Of a DNA stretch of 64,000 nucleotides, positions 53,244 to 61,398 are shown one piece after another (the stretch's first letter is position 1; every line of letters begins with the position of its first letter). The stretch spans positions 1 through 64,000 of the forward strand of contig CALWQT010000015.1 in the NCBI GenBank assembly GCA_944383765.1. The letters are read 5' to 3'. The notes below the pieces were generated by a model, which was not told where the DNA came from, did no database searches, and saw nothing but the letters and a program-made list of their open reading frames with translations. This stretch comes from an uncultured Lachnospiraceae bacterium (GTDB lineage Bacteria; Bacillota; Clostridia; Lachnospirales; Lachnospiraceae). Both the position numbers and the translations under genes were made by a program.

Positions 53244-53924
53244 TCAGGAAACATTTTTCATTTTTAACTTATTCTCCTTATCTGTAATAAAATAATTTAT
53301 CCACAAATAATCAAGTAAAATACCTGTAATAAAAATCTTTATACCACCATTTTCGTTGATTAAAAGCAATATAAAACTTACAGTTGTTCCCCAAACCGTA
53401 TACAGTTGAAGTCTCTGTTTTATATATGATATTTCTAATTTTTCCGGATTTACATATAAATGAAAAGTAAAATAAAAAAAACTAAAGCCAAAAAATATGA
53501 TACAAAATAATATCTCTATATTGGGGAAATACACTTTTTGTTCCAGTATGATTTGAATAGTGTAGATTAAAGAAATAATAATACATTCTATATTAACAGA
53601 AATAATTACTCCATATATGTATGATAAATGCGTCATGTTTTGTAATAATTGTCTTGGATTATCATATTTTCCCCTAGACATAAAATGAACAAATTTAGTA
53701 CTTGAATCCAAATACATAAGAAACCATAACAATGCAAATATTACCATAGAAAATAATCCTACTTTCACTGCAATTGTCTTATTAAATCTCATTATAATCG
53801 TTCCGATTATAATAGGTAACACAAGAGCAATCCCACCACGTTTAATTCCCAATTGTGTCTCTGTCATCCAAAAATCTATCATTTTCCGATAATTTATTAC
53901 TATTTGACAAATTAATTTTTCCAT
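53244..53924 (-). CDS. Integral membrane protein of unknown function
   Basis: A 226-residue, AT-rich gene for a protein with about six hydrophobic segments, among them GGIALVLPIIIGTIIM, GLFSMVIFALLWFLMY, IECIIISLIYTIQIIL, ILFCIIFFGFSFFYF and TTVSFILLLI. I do not recognise the family. No catalytic motif is visible. It lies in the accessory segment downstream of pgcA and next to the ATPase/TOPRIM pair, but about 550 bases of decayed DNA separate them, so a functional link is not shown. Confidence 0.75.
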   Translation of the reverse strand: MEKLICQIVINYRKMIDFWMTETQLGIKRGGIALVLPIIIGTIIMRFNKTIAVKVGLFSMVIFALLWFLMYLDSSTKFVHFMSRGKYDNPRQLLQNMTHLSYIYGVIISVNIECIIISLIYTIQIILEQKVYFPNIEILFCIIFFGFSFFYFTFHLYVNPEKLEISYIKQRLQLYTVWGTTVSFILLLINENGGIKIFITGILLDYLWINYFITDKENKLKMKNVS

Positions 53925-54086
53925 TATCTATTCCTTTCGTATATTTTTTGTTACTGATTTCCTTTCTTCTATCGTATTATCCGAATCACATTCAAAATCT
54001 CTTCCTATTTTTTACGCAACATTAAGCTCTCATTATTACGTCATTCTCCCATATTTACAAGAATGGTTTTCACCGTTTCAGCTTTC

Positions 54087-54123
54087 ACAAAAGCTGCCGG
54101 AGTAATTACCCCGGCAGCTTTTC
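54087..54123 (-). terminator. Rho-independent terminator after pgcA
   Basis: On the minus strand AAGCTGCCGG pairs with CCGGCAGCTT around a loop of about ten bases, followed by TTGTG. It lies after the pgcA stop. Confidence 0.8.
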
Positions 54124-54133
54124 ATCAACTGTC

Positions 54134-55858
54134 CTATTTCAGACGCCTCTCCAGCTCTTCTGTCAACATCTCTTCCAGTTTATGTGCCCCGCTGCGGTCG
54201 TCACCGCTGACAGACATATAAATCTTCAGTTTGGGCTCTGTGCCAGATGGTCTCACCACAAAGGAGCAGCCGCCTTCCAGCCAATATTTCAATACATTGG
54301 ATTTAGGCAGTCCTTCGATGGTTTCCTGGCGTCCATCTGAGAAGGTCCTTACCTGCTCCTGATAATCTTCTACGGATACAATCTTTCTGCCTGCTGCCTC
54401 CTTCGGCGGTTCCTGACGGAAAGACTTCATGATTCCCTGCATGGTTTCAAAGCCTTCCGCTCCTTCAAATTCATAACTGTGAAGGGTGTTCAGGCAATAC
54501 CCATACTGCTCAAACAGGCTATTCAGAACTTCCAGCAGGCTCTTCCCCTGCGTCTTATAATAAGCAAACATCTCACAGATCAGCAGGGACGCATTGACGG
54601 CATCTTTATCCCGCACAAATCCTCCTGACAGATAACCATAGCTTTCCTCAAAACCAAAGATATACCGGTCTTCTTCTCCCTTCTGTTCCAGAAGTCCGAT
54701 CTGCTCACCGATAAACTTAAATCCCGTCAGAACATCGATTACCTGCACACCATAATGTTCCGCAATCTTCTTTGCCAGATCCATGGTCACGATCGTCTTC
54801 ACCAGAATAGGATTCTCCGGCATTTTGCCCAGGCTGATCCTGCGGCTGCAGATATAATCCAATAACAGAAGTCCCACTTCATTGCCGGATAACAGGGTAT
54901 AATCATCGCCGTCTTTTACCGCAATGCCTACCCGGTCGCAATCCGGATCCGTAGCCAGCAACAGATCGCTGCCATTCTTTCTGGCATATTCAATCCCCAG
55001 AGCCATCGCCTCCCGGATTTCCGGATTGGGGTACGGACAGGTGGGGAAATTGCCATCTGGCTGTTCCTGCTCTTTTACCACGCTGATATTGGTGAATCCA
55101 TTTTCTTTCAGCGCCCGGAGCACACATTTCAGTCCTGCTCCATTTAACGGCGTATAGGTAATGGACACCTGTTTGTCAATATCGTCTCCGCACAGCCGCT
55201 GAGTGTTCACGGCCGCAATATAGGCAGAAACCACATCATCTCCAATATAGGAAATCTTTCCTTCTTTTACAGCTGTGTCAAAGTCCATCTTTTTCACATC
55301 TGCAAACAGGTCAATGGCATTGATCTCAGCCAGGATGGCTTTCGCTGCCTCTGTGGTAATCTGGCAGCCGTCCGGCCCATATACCTTATACCCGTTATAC
55401 TTGGACGGGTTATGACTGGCCGTGATCACAATCCCACCATTGCAGTGGAGATAACGGACTGCAAAGGAGAGAGAAGGAGTGGGCATCAGTTCCGGATAGA
55501 AATAAACCCGGATCCCATTTGCCGCAAACACCTCTGCCGCTGTCTTCGCAAACAAATCTGACTTAATACGGCTGTCATGGGCAATGGCAACGGATACCTG
55601 TCCATCTCCCTGCTGCCGGTTCAGATAATTGGCATATCCCTGGGTTGCCTTTGCTACCGTATAGATATTCATACGGTTGGTTCCGGCTCCGATCACTCCG
55701 CGGAGTCCGCCGGTACCAAATTCCAGGTCCCGGTAAAAACGGTCTGAAATTGCTTTTTCATCCGCAGCAATCGCTGCAAGTTCCTGATTCAAGTCCTGGT
55801 CTTCCAGCTGACGGGAACACCAGGCGTTATACTGTGATTGAATGGTTGAATGATTCAT
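54134..55858 (-). CDS. pgcA: Phosphoglucomutase/phosphomannomutase
   Basis: A 574-residue alpha-D-phosphohexomutase. The phosphoserine loop is GIVITASHNPSKYNGYKVYG, the metal loop is ATDPDCDRVGIA, the sugar-binding loop is FGFEESYGYLSG and the phosphate-binding loop is VRPSGTEPKLKIYM. It makes glucose-1-phosphate for surface polysaccharides and teichoic acids. The start is the ATG after AAGGACAACACT, 19 codons inside the longest frame. It directly follows the acyl carrier protein gene and has its own promoter. Confidence 0.96.
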   Translation of the reverse strand: MNHSTIQSQYNAWCSRQLEDQDLNQELAAIAADEKAISDRFYRDLEFGTGGLRGVIGAGTNRMNIYTVAKATQGYANYLNRQQGDGQVSVAIAHDSRIKSDLFAKTAAEVFAANGIRVYFYPELMPTPSLSFAVRYLHCNGGIVITASHNPSKYNGYKVYGPDGCQITTEAAKAILAEINAIDLFADVKKMDFDTAVKEGKISYIGDDVVSAYIAAVNTQRLCGDDIDKQVSITYTPLNGAGLKCVLRALKENGFTNISVVKEQEQPDGNFPTCPYPNPEIREAMALGIEYARKNGSDLLLATDPDCDRVGIAVKDGDDYTLLSGNEVGLLLLDYICSRRISLGKMPENPILVKTIVTMDLAKKIAEHYGVQVIDVLTGFKFIGEQIGLLEQKGEEDRYIFGFEESYGYLSGGFVRDKDAVNASLLICEMFAYYKTQGKSLLEVLNSLFEQYGYCLNTLHSYEFEGAEGFETMQGIMKSFRQEPPKEAAGRKIVSVEDYQEQVRTFSDGRQETIEGLPKSNVLKYWLEGGCSFVVRPSGTEPKLKIYMSVSGDDRSGAHKLEEMLTEELERRLK

Positions 55859-55885
55859 AGTGTTGTCCTTTTTGTTGATAGCGTC

Positions 55886-55915
55886 ATTATAGCATGAAAC
55901 TTTCTTGTATATCAA
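55886..55915 (-). promoter_or_regulatory. pgcA promoter
   Basis: On the minus strand -35 TTGATA (55910-55915), 18-base spacer, -10 TATAAT (55886-55891) with an extended TGC. No terminator is seen before it, so pgcA may also be reached by read-through from the upstream operon. Confidence 0.82.
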
Positions 55916-55924
55916 ATTACCATT

Positions 55925-56173
55925 TTAATTTTTTTCTATATGTTTTTCAATGGTGGAAACCAATTCCCCTACATTAGCAAATCCCTGAATTTCTCCCATC
56001 AAAAACTTTATTTTATATTTCTTCTCAATCTCAGCAATAAAGACCAAATGTGTCAAGCTATCCCAGCCATCCACCTCATCTGCCACTGATTCTTCAGTTA
56101 AAACCAATTCATCATCTTCAAATACTTCCTTAGCTATCTCATTAACTACACCCATAATTTCTTCTCTTTTCAT
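55925..56173 (-). CDS. Acyl carrier protein of the accessory operon
   Basis: An 82-residue carrier protein. Ser39 in DGWDSLTHLVF is the expected phosphopantetheine attachment site (consensus DSL). Helix I, the loop, and helices II-IV are all present. GAGGAGCAATTAAG precedes the ATG. It is the last gene of the operon, 33 bases after the activator. It resembles D-alanyl or glyceryl carrier proteins rather than a fatty acid ACP in its operon partners (FkbH-like, MBOAT). The loaded acyl group is inferred from FkbH. Confidence 0.9.
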   Translation of the reverse strand: MKREEIMGVVNEIAKEVFEDDELVLTEESVADEVDGWDSLTHLVFIAEIEKKYKIKFLMGEIQGFANVGELVSTIEKHIEKN

Positions 56174-56206
56174 CTTAATTGCTCCTCTCTTTTCTAAAAA
56201 TCAATT

Positions 56207-56944
56207 TTATTTTCTTTGTAATGCACAGCCAAGAGCAGACATATAACTGGAATATTCCGGTATAATAATTTTTCTTTTAAAAATCATTTCCGCATATGTT
56301 TCTATGCCTTTTAGCTTAGTAAGACCACCTGACAATATAAGATCCTGGCACTCTACTTTTAAAAGCAAAGCTTTTGCCTGTTGCAAGATCTGCCAAATAA
56401 CAGCTCTAATAATTTCATCAGGCTCACAATCTTTGGCCAACAGTCCTACGATTTCACTTTGTGCAAACACTGCGCACGTGGAAGACAGTTTTACTTCCGG
56501 TTCTTCAGATTCTGTTATATCAATCTCTTCAAATTTTTTTCCCAGCATATTAAGCGTATTTTTCAGAAACATTCCGCATCCCGCTGCACATTTATCATTG
56601 ACAAAAAACTCTTTCAATCTGCCTTCTTCATGCACAATAATCTTGGTATCCTGCCCTCCAATATCTAAGATAGTATTCACTTCCGGACATATGAAATTAC
56701 TTCCACAGGCAAGAGCAGTCAATTCACTTATTGCTTTTACCGCCATAACATTACTTTTTCCATACCCACAGGAAACAATCTGTAATTCCGGATACTTCTT
56801 TTTTAACTCCGACATTACATTTTCAAAATAATCCTTCTGGCCAATTGGAGTGCTATAGGAATACAAGTCAATCATAGCATAATTACTGTCTAAAATACAT
56901 ACTTTTGTATAAGTAGATCCTACATCGATTCCTATATAGTACAC
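56207..56944 (-). CDS. ATP-dependent activator of a 2-hydroxyacyl-CoA dehydratase-type enzyme
   Basis: A 245-residue ASKHA-fold ATPase of the HgdC/CompA family. It has IGIDVGSTYTK at the start, LDIGGQDTKII (about 93-103), and the two cysteines expected to hold one [4Fe-4S] cluster between two subunits: Cys119 in NDKCAAGCGMF and Cys157 in SSTCAVFAQSEI. It shoots an electron at low potential into the dehydratase using ATP. The start is GTG behind AAGGAGATATT; it overlaps the end of the upstream subunit by 13 bases. Confidence 0.93.
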   Translation of the reverse strand: MYYIGIDVGSTYTKVCILDSNYAMIDLYSYSTPIGQKDYFENVMSELKKKYPELQIVSCGYGKSNVMAVKAISELTALACGSNFICPEVNTILDIGGQDTKIIVHEEGRLKEFFVNDKCAAGCGMFLKNTLNMLGKKFEEIDITESEEPEVKLSSTCAVFAQSEIVGLLAKDCEPDEIIRAVIWQILQQAKALLLKVECQDLILSGGLTKLKGIETYAEMIFKRKIIIPEYSSYMSALGCALQRK

Positions 56945-58080
56945 AATATCTCCTTAAAAATCTCCATGCGAGCTTTGGCTTTTTCCACATCAAGATAGTT
57001 TCTGTCAATCATATCTATTTCTATTTCCACCTGAGGTAATCCAACATTTTTAGCCGAAACGAAATCACATTTGCAACTTTTATTCCGCAAAGTAATTGCG
57101 CCTACCGCATTTGATTCAGCGATGCATTTGGAAAGTCTTTCCGTCCTGGTCTTTTGGGTTAAATTCAAAAATGTATAATTATAGGCTTGAAACAATTTCT
57201 CAAAAGAATCTTTTCCCGAATAATCCAAACTCCACCACGTAATATAGTTAGAACCCGAAATTCTGTATCCATCTAAGATTTCCGTCAAATACCTGGCAGG
57301 ATGATACCACAGCGGATATCCCAGCCAAAAGATAGGAATCAATTCATCATCTGTTGGCTGCAATTCCCTGTATTCATCTGCCATTGCCATATACAGTTGA
57401 GACGTTTCCGCTTTACAACGAGATGTTATCAAGAATGAAATTCCATCAAACAGCGCTGTTGGATTAATATTCCGTTTTGAAAATTCACCTACAACCTTTT
57501 GCCAGGCACTTACACTTTTTTCGCTGTTTCGGATTAAGTCTTCCAACTTATCCAACTGTAGCTTTCTGCCGCTAAGTTTTTCCATTTCAGCTATAAATGC
57601 TTTATGCTGCTGTGTAACATAATCACAGGCTATATCACGTTCTACCGTTTCACCTGGATAGTCTAAGACAATCAGCGGAACATCATACCGTTCTGCCAGA
57701 ATATTCCACCAATTAGGAAGAGTATTGCACTGATTATTTGTGGCAATCAAAACATCCGGCTTTGGTGGAATTCCCCTGGGTCCTTGTTCCAAAGAAATGC
57801 TCCCCTCAAAACAGCAGGAATAAGAACAGCAATCTGAAGATAACGCAAGCTTAGTACTCTCTTGAATAAGTGTCTGCTCTTTTCCACTTGCTGCAATTAC
57901 AGCTGCATAACTCTCCGGATAGTAATACGCAATATCCAAGGCTTCCAAAATCTCAACCGGTGTAAACGCAGTGACCCATGCAACCTTATGTTCCGGTATC
58001 CTGCCTTTTGTATATTTTGAAAAATCTTTATAATAATCTTTCATTAGCTGTGCCTGAAGTCTCGCTACTGATTGTTCCAT
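56932..58080 (-). CDS. 2-hydroxyacyl-CoA dehydratase-type subunit, HgdB-like
   Basis: A 382-residue subunit of the HgdB/FldC/BcrC superfamily. PDVLIATNNQCNTLPNWW, YDVPLIVLDYPGE and TSRCKAETSQLYM, FWLGYPLWYHPARYL fit the family. Cysteines at 84-85, 89-90, 118, 222, 336 and 338 include the set for a [4Fe-4S] cluster; the exact ligands need an alignment. With the smaller partner it would form the heterodimer that removes a 2-hydroxyl group through a ketyl radical. Reduction rather than dehydration is also possible in this superfamily. GTAGGAGGAAAG precedes the ATG. Confidence 0.88.
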   Translation of the reverse strand: MEQSVARLQAQLMKDYYKDFSKYTKGRIPEHKVAWVTAFTPVEILEALDIAYYYPESYAAVIAASGKEQTLIQESTKLALSSDCCSYSCCFEGSISLEQGPRGIPPKPDVLIATNNQCNTLPNWWNILAERYDVPLIVLDYPGETVERDIACDYVTQQHKAFIAEMEKLSGRKLQLDKLEDLIRNSEKSVSAWQKVVGEFSKRNINPTALFDGISFLITSRCKAETSQLYMAMADEYRELQPTDDELIPIFWLGYPLWYHPARYLTEILDGYRISGSNYITWWSLDYSGKDSFEKLFQAYNYTFLNLTQKTRTERLSKCIAESNAVGAITLRNKSCKCDFVSAKNVGLPQVEIEIDMIDRNYLDVEKAKARMEIFKEILCTI

Positions 58081-58089
58081 TCTTTCCTC

Positions 58090-59034
58090 CTACATCAAGT
58101 CACAAAAAGCTTCCAGTTCAAAGTCCAACTTTTTATTGTCTGTGGAATCTGACATTGTTATTTTTAATATTGGGATATTCATTTCATCCAAGCGTTTCCT
58201 ATAAATGTAATATAAGTAATCATACGGTTCACAATACTTTTGACTGATATAAATAACTCCTTCAACATCTTTTTTCTTGATCTCAGCCAAATCATTCACT
58301 ATCAATTCCGAAAACCTATTTTGCGTTGGCGACAATTGTGTATGCAACATACTGACCGCTATGTTTTCATAAATATCACCCATTGCTGAAACTTCCGGTG
58401 CAAACACCAGTCTCTTGGATTCTGGAAAATTGTCTCCCACAATACACATTCCTGATTTCTCAATGGATTCTAGCACTCTGCAGTTTGACAAAAAAGATCC
58501 AATCAGATATATTCTTTTTCCATCTCCTTTTTTCCCCGCCTCTATGTTTGATATCTGTTGTTCTAATAGAGGTGTTTTCAGCAGATTATGAATCTCTCTC
58601 AAATATCTGCTGTAAATAACCCCTTCTCCCAATTTTCCATATTGTTCTTTAAGTGAAGCATTTCTTTCATTGATCCTCTCCACCCTCTTTTCAATATCCT
58701 TAATAGATATTTTATAAAAATCCTCTATAGCTTTTTGATACTGCCTAATACTGGTAGCCATGTAACTGACCGCTGCCCTGTCACTGCTGCTCGGCACCGG
58801 AATCTGATATAAAAATTTTCCACTTTCCATTAAATAACTGGACAGTACACGGCTACTATCGCAACTTTTAGGAAAAACAGCACCGTCAATGGTCTCGTCT
58901 TCCATTACCTGTGATATAAAATCAGCTGCATATCCACAATAATGTGAAATAGTATGGCTCCCATCATACTGCGTAAATCTCACAATATCACATATTTGTT
59001 CCGGAACAAATCCGGATAATGACAAAATCTTCAT
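58090..59034 (-). CDS. 2-hydroxyacyl-CoA dehydratase-type subunit, HgdA-like
   Basis: A 314-residue partner subunit. Cys33 in HYCGYAADF, Cys58 in FPKSCDSSR and Cys268 in SQKYCEPYDYLYY are spaced as the three cluster-binding cysteines of this family. YIYRKRLDEMNIPILKI is the common C-terminal part. It is shorter than most such subunits. The start overlaps the lipoate ligase stop by four bases. The substrate (free CoA ester or ACP-bound acyl) is not evident; the ACP in the operon suggests the latter. Confidence 0.88.
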   Translation of the reverse strand: MKILSLSGFVPEQICDIVRFTQYDGSHTISHYCGYAADFISQVMEDETIDGAVFPKSCDSSRVLSSYLMESGKFLYQIPVPSSSDRAAVSYMATSIRQYQKAIEDFYKISIKDIEKRVERINERNASLKEQYGKLGEGVIYSRYLREIHNLLKTPLLEQQISNIEAGKKGDGKRIYLIGSFLSNCRVLESIEKSGMCIVGDNFPESKRLVFAPEVSAMGDIYENIAVSMLHTQLSPTQNRFSELIVNDLAEIKKKDVEGVIYISQKYCEPYDYLYYIYRKRLDEMNIPILKITMSDSTDNKKLDFELEAFCDLM

Positions 59035-59744
59035 TTCTGCCCCCTAAAAATCCAATTTGCACTGGAATACTTTTGCTCCAGATCATTTAGTTTCTTTTTA
59101 TCAAACGCCTTGTCTAATGGCTCCATATCAAAAGCAGCAATAAATTGATCAGAAATACTTTCGACCGTAATTTCCCCACAAAATTCTGATAAATTGGCTA
59201 CTCTGGCAGCAACACTGGGAACCGCATTCCGTTTTAATTTACTTTTATCTGGTGTAAGGAAAGAATTCATAACAGAAATATCAGCATTTATCAATATGGT
59301 TCCATGCTGACATATCACATCTTCTTTACTGACATAGGCCGCATTTCCGCTAAATTTATGCCCCTCAATCAGCAAATCATTCCGTCCATTGTAATCTGCA
59401 GTAAGTCCGAAAAAAAGAAGTACTTTTTTCAGCATATCCCGATAATCGCATAAATTCTGATGCTTTCTAGAAGCAATAATTGAAAAATTTAAATTTCCCA
59501 AATCATGATATACCGCACCACCGCCTGAATTTCTCCTAGCAATCCGTCCTCCCGTTGCTATGAACTCATCAACCTTACACTCCGCATACACATCCTGGTG
59601 TTTTCCAATCACAATGGTATGAGCATTTTGCCACAGATACACAATGATTTCATTTTCATTCAACGAATCTACCAGCATCTCTTCTAAAGCCAGATTTCGA
59701 TATGGATCATTTTCTTTTTGTTTTAAATACTTAAATTTTATCAT
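59031..59744 (-). CDS. lplA: Lipoate-protein ligase A family
   Basis: A 237-residue ligase that attaches lipoate to a lysine. ARRNSGGGAVYHDLGNLNF is the lipoate/ATP-binding signature (R-R-x-S-G-G-G-x-V-x-H-D-x-G-N-L-N), and KFSGNAAYVS the lysine-containing motif. The C-terminal accessory domain of the large LplA type is absent. It lies between lpd and the dehydratase subunits with four-base overlaps on both sides, so its target is almost certainly the GcvH-like protein of the operon. Confidence 0.94.
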   Translation of the reverse strand: MIKFKYLKQKENDPYRNLALEEMLVDSLNENEIIVYLWQNAHTIVIGKHQDVYAECKVDEFIATGGRIARRNSGGGAVYHDLGNLNFSIIASRKHQNLCDYRDMLKKVLLFFGLTADYNGRNDLLIEGHKFSGNAAYVSKEDVICQHGTILINADISVMNSFLTPDKSKLKRNAVPSVAARVANLSEFCGEITVESISDQFIAAFDMEPLDKAFDKKKLNDLEQKYSSANWIFRGQK

Positions 59745-61036
59745 TGCAATTTACCTTTTAAAGTCCATAATGCATCTGTTATAGCCTCGCAATAACTTGG
59801 ATGTGGTCTGACAGAATTCAGCAAGTCATCAACTGTTAATTTCTGATTAATGGCAAGCGCAAGTTCTGCGATCAGATCACTGGCTCGTTCACACATCAAC
59901 TGGGCACCTATGACAATACCAGAGTCTGACTGAGCGATAATTTTTATAAACCCTCTTTCTTCCGTAGCAATTACTGTGCGGGCATTCGCAGACATTACCT
60001 GCTTTCCAGATACCACCGGAATTCCCTTTCCGCGTGCTTCTGCTTCACTTAAACCAACCACCGCAACTTCCGGCTGCATATAGATGCAATTCACTATCGC
60101 AAATGGTTCAAATTCCATTTCACCGCAAATCGTCCTGATAGCACGTCTCCCCTGTTCCATTGCTACATGCGCTAGCTGTACATTATCCTTTACCACATCA
60201 CCTACAGCATAGATTCCCGGAATATTTGTCCTCCCATTGCTGTCCACTATAATACCATTGGATACATCCAAACCTGCCTCTTCCACAATAATATCTTGGG
60301 TATTTGCCGTTCTTCCAATGGCAGATAAGATTACTTCATTTCCATTTGTTTTCATCTGCTCCATAGAACAGTTCGCAACAATTTGAATTCCATGTTTTTT
60401 TAAATATTGTGTTACACTAACCGATATTTCTTTATCAAATTTACGCAATAATCTGTCACTTCGTAAACACATTGTAACATGAGACCCTAACTTGCTATAA
60501 ATATCAGCAAATTCTACCGCTATCACTCCGCCACCGATAATTTTCAAATATTCTGGTACATAATCCAACTTTAATAATTCATCAGTAGTAATTGCTCCCT
60601 CTATAAACGGTGGGGTTGTCCGTGCTCCTGTTGCTATTATAATATTTTCAACATCATATTTTTTATCTTCCGCTATGATATGATGCCTATCTACAATTTT
60701 CCCCTTGGAACCAACAATAACTATCTTTTGCTGTTCCAGTTTCTGCTGAAGACCCTTACGAAGTTTCAGAATAATCTCATAATTTGTTTTTCGCATCAAA
60801 ATAGGTTCTATTTTCCCATCCGAAACGCTGATTCCATATTTTCCTAATTTGGTCAATCCTGCAAATAGTTCTGCCGTATGAGATAAATATTTTGTTGGAA
60901 CACAGCCACGGTTTAAACAGGTACCGCCAATATCCTCTTTTTCAAACAGAACAACGCTTAAACCTCTTTCTGCGGCTTCAAACGCTGCTGAATATCCAGC
61001 CGGTCCGCCTCCTAATATTCCTACATTATACTTCAT
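59741..61036 (-). CDS. lpdA: Dihydrolipoamide dehydrogenase
   Basis: A 431-residue flavoprotein that oxidises dihydrolipoyl groups with NAD+ or reduces them in reverse. FAD loop GILGGGPAGYSAAFEAAERG (given here as GILGGGPAGYSAAFEA), redox pair Cys40 and Cys45 in GGTCLNRGCVPTKYL, NAD loop IIGGGVIAVEFADIYSKLG (cited as IIGGGVIAVEFADIY) and C-terminal His-Glu in RPHPSYCEAI are all present. It is some 30-40 residues shorter than many Lpd proteins. It overlaps gcvH and lplA by four bases each. No pyruvate dehydrogenase or glycine decarboxylase genes are here, so it serves the operon's own lipoyl carrier. Confidence 0.95.
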   Translation of the reverse strand: MKYNVGILGGGPAGYSAAFEAAERGLSVVLFEKEDIGGTCLNRGCVPTKYLSHTAELFAGLTKLGKYGISVSDGKIEPILMRKTNYEIILKLRKGLQQKLEQQKIVIVGSKGKIVDRHHIIAEDKKYDVENIIIATGARTTPPFIEGAITTDELLKLDYVPEYLKIIGGGVIAVEFADIYSKLGSHVTMCLRSDRLLRKFDKEISVSVTQYLKKHGIQIVANCSMEQMKTNGNEVILSAIGRTANTQDIIVEEAGLDVSNGIIVDSNGRTNIPGIYAVGDVVKDNVQLAHVAMEQGRRAIRTICGEMEFEPFAIVNCIYMQPEVAVVGLSEAEARGKGIPVVSGKQVMSANARTVIATEERGFIKIIAQSDSGIVIGAQLMCERASDLIAELALAINQKLTVDDLLNSVRPHPSYCEAITDALWTLKGKLQ

Positions 61037-61398
61037 AACTGTACCACTTTTTCGCGATAAGCCGCCTCGTCCATCAGATTTTCAGGCCTGCTATTTATAC
61101 AAACTTTGATAAGCCAACTTGCTTCTGTATCATCAATATTTTCCGGATTGTCTATTAAAGATTCATTAACCTCAACAACCTCTCCATCAACAGGACATAT
61201 CAGATCAGATACTGTTTTTATACTCTCTACATCACCGAAAACATCTCCTATCTGATACTTTTCACCCACTTCTGGCAGATTAATAAAAGCAAGGGTTCCC
61301 AATTGCTTTTGAGCATAATCGCTAAGTCCAATTACTGCAATATTATCTTCATATAAAACCCATATGTGGTCTTCTGAATACAATTTTTCCTTACTCAT
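61033..61398 (-). CDS. GcvH-like lipoyl carrier protein
   Basis: A 121-residue H-protein homologue. The lipoyl lysine is Lys61 in DVESIKTVSDLICPV (H-protein consensus ES-x-K-x-V-S-D). HIWVLYEDNIAVIGLSDYAQ and LGTLAFINLPEVG are the usual flanking strands. A complete glycine cleavage system would need GcvP and GcvT; neither is in the operon. It may carry electrons or an acyl/aminomethyl group for the operon's enzyme. GGAGGCAGAAG precedes the ATG. It overlaps the FkbH-like gene by eight bases and lpdA by four. Confidence 0.93.
   Translation of the reverse strand: MSKEKLYSEDHIWVLYEDNIAVIGLSDYAQKQLGTLAFINLPEVGEKYQIGDVFGDVESIKTVSDLICPVDGEVVEVNESLIDNPENIDDTEASWLIKVCINSRPENLMDEAAYREKVVQL

Noticed and set aside
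56207..61398. SirTM-type GcvH-L operon
   Set aside because: No macrodomain or sirtuin gene is in the operon; the partners are dehydratase-type proteins and FkbH/MBOAT.
59741..61398. Glycine cleavage system
   Set aside because: Only H-like protein and Lpd are present, without GcvP or GcvT within the operon.
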